Shown: positions 49,888 through 59,496 of the stretch, piece after piece
Numbering within the stretch: the stretch's first letter is position 1
Layout: the number at the start of each line of letters is the position of its first letter
Assembly: GCA_040767925.1 (NCBI GenBank)
Contig: JAXGNN010000002.1
Location: 124,001-188,000 of the forward strand
Source: Phil1 sp040767925
GTDB lineage: Bacteria > Bacillota > Clostridia > Christensenellales > CAG-138
Reading direction: 5' to 3'
DNA: 64,000 nucleotides
The notes under the pieces: model-generated
What the model saw: only the letters and a program-made list of their open reading frames with translations
Database searches by the model: none
Told to the model about the DNA's origin: nothing
Position numbers and translations under genes: made by a program

Positions 49888-50430
49888 ATGCTCACCTTCA
49901 AGGCGGAACTGATGGACGCGAGCGCGATGGGGCGGGCCCTCATGCGCATCGCCCACGAGATCACCGAGAAGAACAAGGGCACCGACGGGCTTTGCCTCGT
50001 GGGCATCCGCCGCCGCGGCGAGCCGCTCGCCGAAATTGTCCGAAATAACATCAAAAAGATCGAGGGCGTCGACGTGCCCTGCGACAGCGTCGACATCAAG
50101 TATTACCGCGACGACCTTTCCCTCATGAACGAATCCCCCATATGGAGGAAGCCCGACCTTACTTTCGACGTCACGGGCAAAAGCATCGTCCTCGTGGACG
50201 ATGTTCTTTATACCGGCCGCACGGCGCGCGCCGCGATGGAGGCGGTCATCGCCTGCGGGCGGCCGCGGGTCATACGGCTCGCGGTGCTCATCGACCGCGG
50301 CCACAGGGAGCTGCCCATCCGCGCGGACTACGTGGGCAAGAACATACCGACCTCGCGCAACGAGCTCATCGAGGTGCGCATGCCGCCTTACGACCAGGAC
50401 ATGCAGGTATGCTTAATGGATATCAATTGA
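49888..50430 (+). CDS. pyrR: PyrR bifunctional regulator / uracil phosphoribosyltransferase
   Basis: A 180-residue PRTase-fold protein. The PRPP loop is IVLVDDVLYTGRTARAAME; GIRRRGEPLAEIV and the basic RNA-binding surface are typical of PyrR. It binds pyr leader RNA when UMP is high and has weak UPRTase activity. ATG at 49888 has AAAGGGG. It heads a two-gene operon with a uracil permease, preceded by its own attenuator. Confidence 0.93.
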   Translation: MLTFKAELMDASAMGRALMRIAHEITEKNKGTDGLCLVGIRRRGEPLAEIVRNNIKKIEGVDVPCDSVDIKYYRDDLSLMNESPIWRKPDLTFDVTGKSIVLVDDVLYTGRTARAAMEAVIACGRPRVIRLAVLIDRGHRELPIRADYVGKNIPTSRNELIEVRMPPYDQDMQVCLMDIN

Positions 50431-50471
50431 TATGCAATAAATCAAAACCAAAGAAAAGAGAGGACAAAACA

Positions 50472-51836
50472 GTGGAAAAAGACACGCAGAAAATCGGTTA
50501 CCTCCCTGATGAAAAGCCGCCGGTAGGCAAGCTGCTGCTCTACGCGCTGCAGCAGGTCATCGTCATGTTCCCGGCCACCATCGCCGTGGCGCTCATCACA
50601 GGTTTCCAGGTCTCCACCACCATCTTCGCGAGCGGCATCGCGACCATCTGCTTCATCTTCATCACCGGCAAGAAGATCCCCCTCTACTACGGCTCCAGCT
50701 TCGCATACCTCGCGGCCATCGCGGGTCTGACCGCCGCGCAGGGATTTTCAAAGGTCAACGGCATACTCCCCACCGAGGCGATCCAGATCGCGCAGTTCGG
50801 CATCATCGCCTCCGGCCTCGTGTCCGTCGCGGCCGGCTTCCTCGTGCGCTTCGCGGGACGCGGCGCGGTCGAGAAGATACTGCCCCCGGCCGTCACCGGC
50901 CCCGTCGCGATGATCATCGGCCTCTCGCTCGCGGGCGTCGCGATGGGCGACGCTTCCCCCAACGGCGGCTCCAACTGGGTCTGGGTCGTCTCCCTTTCCA
51001 CGCTCCTCTCCACGATCCTCTTCTCGAAATACCTCAAGGGCTTCCTCGGCCAGCTTCCCCTGCTGCTCGGCGCGGGCGTGGGCTGCCTCGTGGCGCTCGT
51101 GATCTACCTCCTGGGCGGCGACAACCTGTTTAGGAGCCTGCCTGCGGAAGTGCTCGCCGCCTCCACCTGGAAGCTCGGCGACGGCAGCTTCTTCGCGCTG
51201 CCCGCCTTCTCCCTGCCCAAGGTTTCGTGGGCCGCGGTCGCCGCGATCATGCCCATCGCCATCGCGACCATACCCGAATCCACCGCGCATATCTACCAGC
51301 TTGACATCTACGTCAACGACGTGGCGCGCAAGAAGGGCGCGAAGGCCTACGACATGGCCGGCCTGCTGGATCGCAACCTCATCGGCGACGGCCTGTGCGA
51401 CATGATCTCCGGCTTCGTGGGCGGCCCCGCCGGCACGAACTACGGCGAGAACATCAGCACCATGGCGATCACCCGCGTGTTCAGCGTGCCCGTACTCATG
51501 GTTGCCTCCATCATCGCGATGGTCGTCGCCTGCTTCACGCCGCTCATCAGCGCGATCTACGCCATCCCCACCGCGGTCATCGGCGGGCTTGAAATCTACC
51601 TCTTCGGCGCCATCGCCGCGCAGGGCGTCGCGATCCTCATCGACAAGAAGTGCGACATGTTCAGCGCGAAGAACATCGCCGTCATCGCGTGCATCATGGT
51701 CATCGGCCTCGGCACGGGCGGCTCGTTCGACTTCTTCGGCCTGCAGGTGCCCTCCATCGCGGGCGCCGCGATCTTCGGCATCGCGCTCAACCTCCTCCTC
51801 GGCCTCGGCGAGAAGAAGGGCAAAGAGGCCAAGTAA
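50472..51836 (+). CDS. uraA: Uracil/xanthine permease (NCS2; UraA-type)
   Basis: A 454-residue, 14-helix NCS2 permease. Signatures: PPAVTGPVAMIIGLSLAGVA, PIAIATIPESTAHIYQLD (conserved substrate-site Glu) and GGPAGTNYGENISTMAITRV. The start is GTG at 50472 with AGAGAGGAC upstream. Downstream of pyrR and its attenuator, uracil is the likely substrate. Confidence 0.92.
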   Translation: MEKDTQKIGYLPDEKPPVGKLLLYALQQVIVMFPATIAVALITGFQVSTTIFASGIATICFIFITGKKIPLYYGSSFAYLAAIAGLTAAQGFSKVNGILPTEAIQIAQFGIIASGLVSVAAGFLVRFAGRGAVEKILPPAVTGPVAMIIGLSLAGVAMGDASPNGGSNWVWVVSLSTLLSTILFSKYLKGFLGQLPLLLGAGVGCLVALVIYLLGGDNLFRSLPAEVLAASTWKLGDGSFFALPAFSLPKVSWAAVAAIMPIAIATIPESTAHIYQLDIYVNDVARKKGAKAYDMAGLLDRNLIGDGLCDMISGFVGGPAGTNYGENISTMAITRVFSVPVLMVASIIAMVVACFTPLISAIYAIPTAVIGGLEIYLFGAIAAQGVAILIDKKCDMFSAKNIAVIACIMVIGLGTGGSFDFFGLQVPSIAGAAIFGIALNLLLGLGEKKGKEAK

Positions 51837-51869
51837 ACGGACCGACAATCGGCAATCGGCAATAGCAGC

Positions 51870-51897
51870 GCGCCGCCGCGAATTTTCGCGGCGGCGC
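51870..51897 (+). terminator. Terminator of pyrR-uraA
   Basis: GCGCCGCCGCGAA (51870-51882) pairs with TTCGCGGCGGCGC (51885-51897), a 13-bp stem, followed by TCCGTTTCTCTTT. The rest of 51837-52091 has no gene. Confidence 0.7.
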
Positions 51898-52091
51898 TCC
51901 GTTTCTCTTTGGAAATTCGCCATGATAGCGGCGGCGGGCGCGCAGAATACTAAATAAGGCGCGAAGATGACAAAAGGGCAACAAAGCCTTCCCGCTTCTT
52001 GACTTCGCCCGCGGGAAGCATATAATTCCAATTAATATTTGCTTTTGCGCCACATTTTCCCGCGGCGGGCGTTTCGGGCGGGAGCGGAAGG

Positions 52092-53660
52092 ATGAGTATG
52101 GAAATCAGGAAGAAAAAAAGGAAAATCTGGCCGTGGATCGTCGGCGCGGTCGCGCTTGCGCTCATTTTGGCCGTTCTCGCGCTCGTTAGGCGCGCGCGCC
52201 TCGCGGCGGAGGCGGTCGCATACGAAACGTATACCGTGAAAACGGGCAGCGTCACCTCCACCATCACGGGCAGCGGCAGGCTCGCGAGCGCGGACGAACT
52301 GAACATCGAGCTGCCGGACGGCGTCAAGGTGGCCGACGTGTTCGTTTCGTCGGGGGACAGCGTCAAGGCGGGCGACGCGCTCGCCCTGTTCGACGCGGAT
52401 TCCCTGAGCGAGAGCGCGGCCGCGCTCGTCAGCCAGCTCGCCATGCTCGACGCGGAGCTCTCAAGGATGGGCAGCGCGAAAACCGTGGAAACCATACTCG
52501 CCCCGCTCGCGGGGCGGATCAAATACCTGCCCGTATCCGCGGGGGACGACGTGCTCGGGAGCATATCGCAATACGGCGCGCTCGCGCTCCTCTCGACCGA
52601 CGGGCTCATGCAAATCCGGATCGTTTCGGATGACGCGCCAGAACCCGGGACCGAGGTGACCGTTCGCTGGGCGGACGGCTCCGATGCGGGCACGGTCGCC
52701 CAGAGGACCGCCGACGGCTGCCTCGTCACGCTCGACGACGACAAGGCGCCCTGCGGCGTTTCCGCCGAGGTCTATGACGGGGAGGCGCGCGTCGGCGAAG
52801 GCACGCTCGAAATCCACGCCCCCGCGGCCGTGCTCTCCAACGGGGGGACGATCTCCAAGGTCAACTGCAAATTGAACGACAAAGTCGGCCTTACCACAAA
52901 GCTCTTCACCATCGATAACGGGCCGTTCACCGCGAGCTACCAGCTCAAATACGCCGAGCGGCAGGAGGTCGCCGAAAAGCTCGAGAACGTGCTGCGCTTC
53001 ATTCGGGCCCCGCGCGTGCTCGCGCCGGAGTCGGGCGTCGTCGGGACGGTCAACGTCATAAAAGGGAAAGAGACCGGCGCGTCCTCCTCCCTGTCCGCAT
53101 CGTCCGCGTCGGGCGGCTCGGGCATGAGCACGGCCTTCGTGCTCCACACGGGCGGCGCGGTGAAGATGACGGTTTCCGTGGACGAAATGGACATCACCTC
53201 CGTCTCGCTCGGCCAGGACGCCGCGGTGACGCTCGACGCGTTCCCCGGCGAGAAGTTCGCGGCGAAGGTCACGCGCATCTCCAAGCTCGGCGAGACGGCG
53301 CGAAGCGTCGCCTCCTTCGCGGTGGAACTGACGCTCGAGGCGGACGCGCGCCTTTTGCAGGGCATGAACGGCAACGCGACGATCCTCGTCAACCAGGCGG
53401 ACGACGTGCTCATACTCCCCATCGCGGCCATCAGCGAGGATTCCTCGGGAGCGTTCGTCTACGTGGGCGACGAGCTCGCCAAGACTTATATCACGACGGG
53501 CCTTTCCGACGGGGAGTACGCAGCCGTGACCTCCGGCCTCTCCGAGGGCGACGTGGTCAAATACGCGGGCGCCATGACCATGATGGACATGATTTACGGC
53601 TTCGGAGGCCCGTTCGGGAATTCCTCAAACCGCGGGAGAACGGCGAACGATGGAAACTGA
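52092..53660 (+). CDS. HlyD/MacA-type membrane-fusion (adaptor) protein
   Basis: A 522-residue adaptor: one N-terminal helix (WIVGAVALALILAVLALV), lipoyl-like halves (about 45-90 and 140-200), a helical hairpin, a beta-barrel, and a Ser/Gly-rich linker (ASSSLSASSASGGSGMS). In Gram-positives such proteins couple MacB-type ABC exporters to the outer face. Its stop overlaps the ATPase gene by 11 bases. ATG at 52098 is an alternative start. Confidence 0.88.
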   Translation: MSMEIRKKKRKIWPWIVGAVALALILAVLALVRRARLAAEAVAYETYTVKTGSVTSTITGSGRLASADELNIELPDGVKVADVFVSSGDSVKAGDALALFDADSLSESAAALVSQLAMLDAELSRMGSAKTVETILAPLAGRIKYLPVSAGDDVLGSISQYGALALLSTDGLMQIRIVSDDAPEPGTEVTVRWADGSDAGTVAQRTADGCLVTLDDDKAPCGVSAEVYDGEARVGEGTLEIHAPAAVLSNGGTISKVNCKLNDKVGLTTKLFTIDNGPFTASYQLKYAERQEVAEKLENVLRFIRAPRVLAPESGVVGTVNVIKGKETGASSSLSASSASGGSGMSTAFVLHTGGAVKMTVSVDEMDITSVSLGQDAAVTLDAFPGEKFAAKVTRISKLGETARSVASFAVELTLEADARLLQGMNGNATILVNQADDVLILPIAAISEDSSGAFVYVGDELAKTYITTGLSDGEYAAVTSGLSEGDVVKYAGAMTMMDMIYGFGGPFGNSSNRGRTANDGN

Positions 53661-54339
53661 AGTTATTCCCGTCATCTCGATGCGGGACATCACGAAGATC
53701 TACCATGTCGGCGGCGAGGAGGTGCGCGCGCTCGACCATGCGAACATGAGCGTCGCCGAGGGCGAGTTCGTGAGCGTCGTAGGTCCCTCGGGCAGCGGCA
53801 AGTCCACGCTGATGAACATCATCGGCTGTCTCGACGTCGCCGACAGCGGCACGTACGTGCTCGACGGGCAGGATATTTTGCAGTATTCCGAGCAGCAGCT
53901 CGCGCGCATCCGCAACCGAAAGATCGGCTTCATCTTCCAGAGCTTCAACCTGCTCTCCAAAATGACGGCGGAGGAAAACGTGGAACTCCCCCTCATCTAC
54001 CAGGGACTGCACTTCGCCGAGCGCAAGGAGCGCACGCGCGAGGCGCTCGAGCGCGTGGGGCTCTCCGACAGGAGCAGGCACAAGCCCGCGGAGCTTTCCG
54101 GCGGGCAGCAGCAGCGCGTGGCGGTCGCCCGCGCGCTCGCCACAAACCCGGCGATCCTTCTTGCGGACGAACCCACGGGCAACCTCGACTCCAAAACGGG
54201 CGCGGACATCATGCGGCTCTTCCGCGAACTGCACGAGGCGGGCAACACGATCCTGCTCATCACGCACGACGAGCGGATCGCCCAGCTCGCGCAGCGAAGC
54301 GTGCGCATCATGGACGGCCGCGTCGAGGAGGATGCATGA
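53650..54339 (+). CDS. MacB/LolD-type ABC transporter ATP-binding protein
   Basis: A 229-residue ABC ATPase: Walker A GPSGSGKST, signature LSGGQQQRVAVARA, Walker B ILLADEPTGNLDS, switch His in LLITHDERI. It belongs to the LolD/MacB class that powers export or mechanotransmission rather than import. The gene overlaps both neighbours, so adaptor, ATPase and permease are one operon. Confidence 0.93.
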   Translation: METEVIPVISMRDITKIYHVGGEEVRALDHANMSVAEGEFVSVVGPSGSGKSTLMNIIGCLDVADSGTYVLDGQDILQYSEQQLARIRNRKIGFIFQSFNLLSKMTAEENVELPLIYQGLHFAERKERTREALERVGLSDRSRHKPAELSGGQQQRVAVARALATNPAILLADEPTGNLDSKTGADIMRLFRELHEAGNTILLITHDERIAQLAQRSVRIMDGRVEEDA

Positions 54340-55514
54340 TGGTGCTGCAATCGCTTAAAATGGCGCTCGACGCGATCTTCGCGAGCAAGATGCGCTCCTT
54401 CCTCACGATGCTCGGCATCATCATCGGCGTGACGGCGCTGGTCGTCATGGTCTCCCTCGTGAGCGGCGCGACGGGCGCCGTGACGAACGAAATCACGTCG
54501 CTTGGCAACGACATGCTCATCGTTTCCGTATCGGACGACAAGGGGAACCCGCTGCGGCTCGAGGAACTGCGCGAGATCGAAGCGCTGGACGCCATCGGCA
54601 GGGTCGCGCCCTCCGGCTCCATGAGCGCCTCGGCGAAGTACGCGTACACGGAGGCCGCCGTGTCCGTGACGGGAACGACCGCCGCTTATTACGACATACG
54701 CGGGCTCGCGCTCGAATCCGGCCGGTTCATCAAAACCACGGACGTGGACAACAGCTCGTATGTGGCCGTCCTCTCGAACGACGCCGCCACGGAGCTTTTC
54801 GGCAGGACGGACGTTCTGGACGAAACGCTCAAAATCGGCGGGCGCTCCTTCCTCGTCGTGGGCGTGCTCGAGGCGGACGACTCGATGATGGCGGGCATGA
54901 TGTCGGGCCTCGCGGTCTACGTGCCCTTCACGGTGGAGGCGAGCATGGCGGGCATGCCCTACGTGACCTCTCTCTACGCTTCCGCCGTAGAGGCGGGCGG
55001 CACGGACGCCGCCGAGGAGGCGATGCGGCAATACATGATGAAGCGCCTCTCTCAGGATGAGGACGCGTTCTCCCTCATCAACATGTCCTCCATTACGGAC
55101 GCGCTCGACGCGGTCACGGGGACGCTGACGCTGCTTTTGGGCGGCATCGCCGCCATCTCGCTCCTGGTGGGCGGCGTGGGGATCATGAACATCATGCTGG
55201 TGTCGGTGACGGAGCGCACGAAGGAAATCGGCATCCGCAAGGCCATCGGCGCGGGGCGAGGCAGCATCATGATGCAGTTCCTCATCGAGGCGCTGCTTCT
55301 GAGCCTCTTTGGCTGCGTGTTCGGTCTGCTGTTCTCGTGGCTCATCCTCGAGATCGTGACCGTCATCGCGGGGGAGATCTCGTTCACGATGTCCCTCTCG
55401 ACGGTAATTCTCGCGGTGAGCTTCGCCTCGGCGATCGGCCTCATCTTCGGCCTCTATCCCGCCAACAAGGCGGCGAAGAAACATCCCATCGAGGCGCTGC
55501 GGTACGACGGATGA
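54336..55514 (+). CDS. MacB-like ABC permease
   Basis: A 392-residue MacB-type permease: N-terminal helix (MLGIIIGVTALVVMVSLVSG), a large extracellular MacB_PCD domain (about 45-260), then three C-terminal helices with the FtsX motif (VGGVGIMNIMLVSVTERTKE and IGIRKAIGAGRGSIMMQFL). It probably exports a peptide or antimicrobial compound together with the adaptor and ATPase. Confidence 0.92.
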   Translation: MMVLQSLKMALDAIFASKMRSFLTMLGIIIGVTALVVMVSLVSGATGAVTNEITSLGNDMLIVSVSDDKGNPLRLEELREIEALDAIGRVAPSGSMSASAKYAYTEAAVSVTGTTAAYYDIRGLALESGRFIKTTDVDNSSYVAVLSNDAATELFGRTDVLDETLKIGGRSFLVVGVLEADDSMMAGMMSGLAVYVPFTVEASMAGMPYVTSLYASAVEAGGTDAAEEAMRQYMMKRLSQDEDAFSLINMSSITDALDAVTGTLTLLLGGIAAISLLVGGVGIMNIMLVSVTERTKEIGIRKAIGAGRGSIMMQFLIEALLLSLFGCVFGLLFSWLILEIVTVIAGEISFTMSLSTVILAVSFASAIGLIFGLYPANKAAKKHPIEALRYDG

Positions 55515-55587
55515 ATTTCAGTTAACAGCTAACAGTGAATAGTGAATAACGGAATACAGAATGCGTAGATAAAGGAGCCATATCAGG

Positions 55588-56025
55588 ATGAAAAGAGCGC
55601 TTGAACGGGCATTCCGCCGGCTTCTTGCGGGGGCGTTGGTCCTGGCGCTTCCAACGCTGCCCGCGTGCGCGAAAAAGGATTATGCCGCGGCGATCGAGAC
55701 GAATTGGGGAATTCGGCTTCCGGAGGGCTGCGAGGAAATCTACAAAAAGCAAAGCGAGCCGGCTTTCAACGGGGACAGCGAGCGCTACCACGTGTTCGAT
55801 TGCGGCGAAGCGGAGGGGATGCCCGATCTCGTCGCGTGGTACGACGGCCTGGTGACGGACGACGCCTCCTACCGCCTCCTGGACGAGTTGGGAGTCACGA
55901 AAGAAGACTACCCGCAGCCGGGCAAGTATAAGAAATATACATGCAAAAAAACGAACGGTTCGACGCTCGTGATGCTCTATTCGCCCGACACAAAACTGCT
56001 TTATGTGCTGGAGGATTTTTACTGA
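55588..56025 (+). CDS. Small lipoprotein downstream of the MacB system
   Basis: A 145-residue protein with a lipoprotein signal (LALPTLPACAKK; lipobox LPAC) and a small extracytoplasmic alpha/beta domain. RBS AAAGGAG. It is 73 bases after the permease and may belong to the same unit. Unrecognised family. Confidence 0.7.
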   Translation: MKRALERAFRRLLAGALVLALPTLPACAKKDYAAAIETNWGIRLPEGCEEIYKKQSEPAFNGDSERYHVFDCGEAEGMPDLVAWYDGLVTDDASYRLLDELGVTKEDYPQPGKYKKYTCKKTNGSTLVMLYSPDTKLLYVLEDFY

Positions 56026-56126
56026 GCGGGAACCATAATCAATATCAACAGGACGGGCTTCCGCCGGCGGCGGAAGCCCTTCTTTCCGCAATTATTCACT
56101 ATCAATTATTCGTTATTAGTTATTGA

Positions 56127-57884
56127 TCAACCCGGCCTTTTGCCGCCTCCCGGGTTCCCGCCGGGATTGCCTCCCGGGTTGCCGCCGGGGAAACCGCCCT
56201 GCCCTCCGGGGTTGAAGCCGCCGCCGCCGTAGCGCACGGCGAGGGCGCTCTGCTCAATCGCGGCGAAAGCCGTGCCGCCCGCGAGCGTGCCCGAGGCGGC
56301 GTACCCGTTCGCGTCGGAGCCTTCGACCGCGCCGCCGGTATAGACGGTGTACGTTTCGCCCTCGCGCATGGAGGGCGCGCTGACGACGACCGAGGCGTAG
56401 TTTTTCGCGGGCACGAAGCTGACGACGACGTTACCCTGCGCGTCGCACAGCGTGACGCGCGTGCCGCCCGCGGCCGAGAGACCGTTTACGAGCAGGGAGC
56501 ACTGCGAGGAGCCGGCTTCATCGAACCCCTCGGCCATTCCGCTGCTCCCCGCGGCGACGAGCACGCCGCTCAAGATAGTCCCGCCCGTCATGGAATCGAT
56601 GGCGCCGTTGCCGTCGTTGACGGGGCCGCTCACGAGCGTCACGCCGCCCGTGACCGAGAGCGTGCCGTTGGAGTCGAGGCCGTCGCCCGAGGCGTCTATA
56701 AGAAGATAGCCGCCCGAGACGACCACCTCGTAATCCCCCGCCCCGGCGAACATGTCGCCGCCGAAGCCTCCGCCGAAGCCCGAGGAATCCGCGCCGCCCG
56801 CTGCGTTGAGCCCGTCGTCCTGCGCGACGATCGAGATATTGCCGCCGGAAACATAGATGTTCGCGCCCTCTATGCCCTCGTAGCTCTTCGCGATGTCGAT
56901 CGTGCCGCCCGCGATGGAAACGTCCGCGTCGGCGTGCATGCCGTCGTCGCCGGAGGAGAGCGCGATCTCCCCATCCAAAATGACCATGCTGCCGTTCGTG
57001 TGCAGCGCGTCGTCCGCGCTCACAACATCGAGCATGCCGCCCGTAATTTCGAGCGCGGCGTAGCCCACGACGCCCTTGCCGCCCGCGCGGATGGTGAAAT
57101 CGCCGCCCGCGATATAGACGTAGCCGAGCTTGCCGTCCTCGTCGTTATCGGACTTGATACCCGCGCTCCCCGCCTCGAGCGCGAAGGCGCCGCCGGAGAT
57201 CTTCACGCAATCTTTGCCCGATATGGCGGTGGCAACGCTCGTCACCGTGATGTCGCCGCCCGTGACGACGAGGTCGTCCTTGCCGACGATGCCGTGCTTG
57301 TAGTTGCCCGTGACGGAAAGCCGGCCGGCGCCGTTGATCGTCAGGTCCGCGCGGGAAAAGATCGCGCCGTCGGCGTTCGCATCCTCTCCGGAAACGGCGT
57401 AGGTCGCGGAATCCTCGAGCGCGTTCCCGCTGCCCTCGGCGAGGGTGAGGAACACCTTGTCGGCCGAGCGGATGAAGAACGCCGGACCGGACGAGGATCG
57501 TATCGAGGCGCCGTCGAGCACGATCTGCAGCTTGGCGTCCTCCGGCGCGTCGACGGCGACGTAGCCCGCGAAGCTGCCCGAGAGGATGTAAACTCCCGCC
57601 TGCACGATGCTGAGGCAACCCTCCGAAACGGACGCGCCCGGCCCGTCGATTTCGGCAAACGCGCCCGAGAGCGCGATGACCGTCGCGGATGACGAGTCGT
57701 AGTTCGTGTCCGAATCGCGCTCGGTGAAGGAGAGCTCCTCCGCGGTGAGAGCCAGGGATGGGGCCGGGGTCGAAGCGTCGGCCGTCTCCGTCTGCTCCGC
57801 GTCCCCGGCGAAGCCGCCCGCGCAGCCCGCGAAGAGCAGCATGGAGAGCGCGAGCGCCGTGATGATGCATGCGAATCTTCTCAT
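56127..57884 (-). CDS. Cthe_2159-type carbohydrate-binding lipoprotein
   Basis: A 585-residue secreted protein: lipobox LLFAGCAGG, then a repetitive right-handed beta-helix with regularly spaced Gly/Asp turns (GGDITVTSVATAISGKDCVK, GGTIDIAKSYEGIEGANIYV), as in the Cthe_2159 polysaccharide-binding family, which binds acidic sugars and Ca2+. The C-terminus is a Gly/Pro/Asn-rich tail (FPGGNPGGNPGGNPGG). It sits last in a leftward trio with DUF4956 and a VTC-like gene. Confidence 0.88.
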   Translation of the reverse strand: MRRFACIITALALSMLLFAGCAGGFAGDAEQTETADASTPAPSLALTAEELSFTERDSDTNYDSSSATVIALSGAFAEIDGPGASVSEGCLSIVQAGVYILSGSFAGYVAVDAPEDAKLQIVLDGASIRSSSGPAFFIRSADKVFLTLAEGSGNALEDSATYAVSGEDANADGAIFSRADLTINGAGRLSVTGNYKHGIVGKDDLVVTGGDITVTSVATAISGKDCVKISGGAFALEAGSAGIKSDNDEDGKLGYVYIAGGDFTIRAGGKGVVGYAALEITGGMLDVVSADDALHTNGSMVILDGEIALSSGDDGMHADADVSIAGGTIDIAKSYEGIEGANIYVSGGNISIVAQDDGLNAAGGADSSGFGGGFGGDMFAGAGDYEVVVSGGYLLIDASGDGLDSNGTLSVTGGVTLVSGPVNDGNGAIDSMTGGTILSGVLVAAGSSGMAEGFDEAGSSQCSLLVNGLSAAGGTRVTLCDAQGNVVVSFVPAKNYASVVVSAPSMREGETYTVYTGGAVEGSDANGYAASGTLAGGTAFAAIEQSALAVRYGGGGFNPGGQGGFPGGNPGGNPGGNPGGGKRPG

Positions 57885-57894
57885 ATCCGTCTCC

Positions 57895-58578
57895 TTAAAA
57901 ATCTTCCTTTTGCACGGGCAGGCCCAAAGAGATCTCGAGGTTGCCGTTCAGGCAGCGCAGCGCGTCGATGAAGCGCTTCTCGTTCATATCCTTTTTCGGC
58001 ACGACGCTGTATTTGAGCTTGAAGAGGCTGCCCATCGCGGCGGTCTTGACCTGCACGAGCTCGGCCTTCTCGGCATATTCGGCGAACGCCGCGTCGAATG
58101 CGCCCGCGTAATCCATGCCCTCGGGCACGGTGATGCGAAGTTCCCGCCCCGCCTGCTTCGGCTCGCCGAAACGCAGCCTGTCGAGCAGCAGCGCCGCCAG
58201 GCAGGAGAGGAGCGTCAGCAGCGCCGCCACGGCGAGGTACCCCATGCCCGAGGCGAGCCCCACCGCCATCGCGACAAACACGGCTAAGATCTCCTTCGCG
58301 CTGCCCTGCGCGCTTCGAAAGCGAACGAGGCTGAACGCGCCCGCCACGGCGACGCCCGCGCCGAGGTTGCCGTTGACAAGCAGGATGACCACCTGCACCG
58401 CGAGGGGAAGGATCGCGAGCGTAACCGCGAAGCCCTTCGTGTGCGGCGTTTTATGCGTGAACACCGCGGCGACGACGGCGCCCAGGAGGAGTGAGGCCCC
58501 GCTGCAAAGGAGGAATTCTAACAGCGTGAAAGCGCTCGCCTGCGCGTTCTCGAGTATGCTTCCCAGCAGATCAGGCAC
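57895..58578 (-). CDS. DUF4956 membrane protein
   Basis: A 227-residue protein with four helices (about 18-40, 49-70, 74-125) and a cytoplasmic C-terminal alpha/beta domain (about 140-227). GAGVAVAGAFSLVRFRSAQG is the family signature. DUF4956 proteins are regularly encoded with VTC-domain and CotH or Cthe_2159 proteins. It overlaps the VTC gene by 8 bases and precedes the Cthe_2159 gene by 10. Role unknown. Confidence 0.88.
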   Translation of the reverse strand: MPDLLGSILENAQASAFTLLEFLLCSGASLLLGAVVAAVFTHKTPHTKGFAVTLAILPLAVQVVILLVNGNLGAGVAVAGAFSLVRFRSAQGSAKEILAVFVAMAVGLASGMGYLAVAALLTLLSCLAALLLDRLRFGEPKQAGRELRITVPEGMDYAGAFDAAFAEYAEKAELVQVKTAAMGSLFKLKYSVVPKKDMNEKRFIDALRCLNGNLEISLGLPVQKEDF

Positions 58579-59302
58579 AGCGGTCGACCTCCTTTGTTCT
58601 TTCTTCCGCCCGCGCGGCGAAGCGCGCCCCGTAGGCCGCGCCGTACTTCGAGAACGACGCGGGGTAAATCCCCTGCGCGTCGAGCGTGTGCGCGAGCCAG
58701 AGCGGCATGCCGCCCGGAGGCGGCAGCTTCACCTCCATCAGGCATTCGCGGCGGCCCATGAGGGGCGTCCCGCCCGCGCCGAGCGTCGGATCGAGCGCAT
58801 CCATGCGGCAGCGGATATCGCAGTCGAACGTGACGCGAAGGCCCTTCTCCTCCCCGCGGCCGAAGTACGCCTCCCTTTCGCAGCAGATGAGCGCCGCGGG
58901 CCGTATGCCGGGGTAGCGCGCGAGGAAGGCCGCTATCTCGCGCCCGATCTGGGTTTGCGGCGCTTCCTCCCCGGCGAGGAAGTGCGCGGCCTCGGCAAGC
59001 GCCATGCCGGTCCTTCGCTTATAGACGACGCCGTTTACCTTGTTTTTCATTTCGACATAGATCCGGCTCCCCGCGTCCGGCACGCCGTAGCAGCGCAGCC
59101 TGAGCTTTTCCTTATACGCGGGCTTCTCGAGAGAGCGCCGGATGAGCCGGAAATCCGGCGTGTCGTAATAGAGGCTCAGCACGGTGTGCGCGCCGAAGGC
59201 GTCCTCGTCCATGCGCGCCCAAAGCGTTTCGAGCAGCGCCTCGCGCTGCCGCCGCGACACGCGGTATTTGATCTCGTATCGTTCGAATACGCCCAAGTCC
59301 AT
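58571..59302 (-). CDS. VTC domain polyphosphate polymerase-like protein
   Basis: A 243-residue VTC-domain protein (triphosphate tunnel fold): basic tunnel residues in RYEIKYRVS, KEKLRLRCYG, VYKRRTGMAL and CLMEVKLP, plus SFSKYGAAYG at the end. Eukaryotic VTC4 makes polyphosphate from ATP; in bacteria the family is uncharacterised. It begins the leftward trio with DUF4956 and the Cthe_2159 lipoprotein. Confidence 0.88.
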   Translation of the reverse strand: MDLGVFERYEIKYRVSRRQREALLETLWARMDEDAFGAHTVLSLYYDTPDFRLIRRSLEKPAYKEKLRLRCYGVPDAGSRIYVEMKNKVNGVVYKRRTGMALAEAAHFLAGEEAPQTQIGREIAAFLARYPGIRPAALICCEREAYFGRGEEKGLRVTFDCDIRCRMDALDPTLGAGGTPLMGRRECLMEVKLPPPGGMPLWLAHTLDAQGIYPASFSKYGAAYGARFAARAEERTKEVDRCA

Positions 59303-59496
59303 TGAAGCATTCCTCCCGTTTCGATGCGCTTAGCATAGACCTGAAATTTGGCAGAAGATTGTTCGCCGGATGTATTTCTATGGCAAACCGGAAAAAACGC
59401 CGCCTTATTTCGCCTGAACAGATAAGAATACCCAAATTTACCGCGTTTGTGTTATAATACGGAGGCGGGCGCCGACGCGCCCGGATGGAGGTTTGT

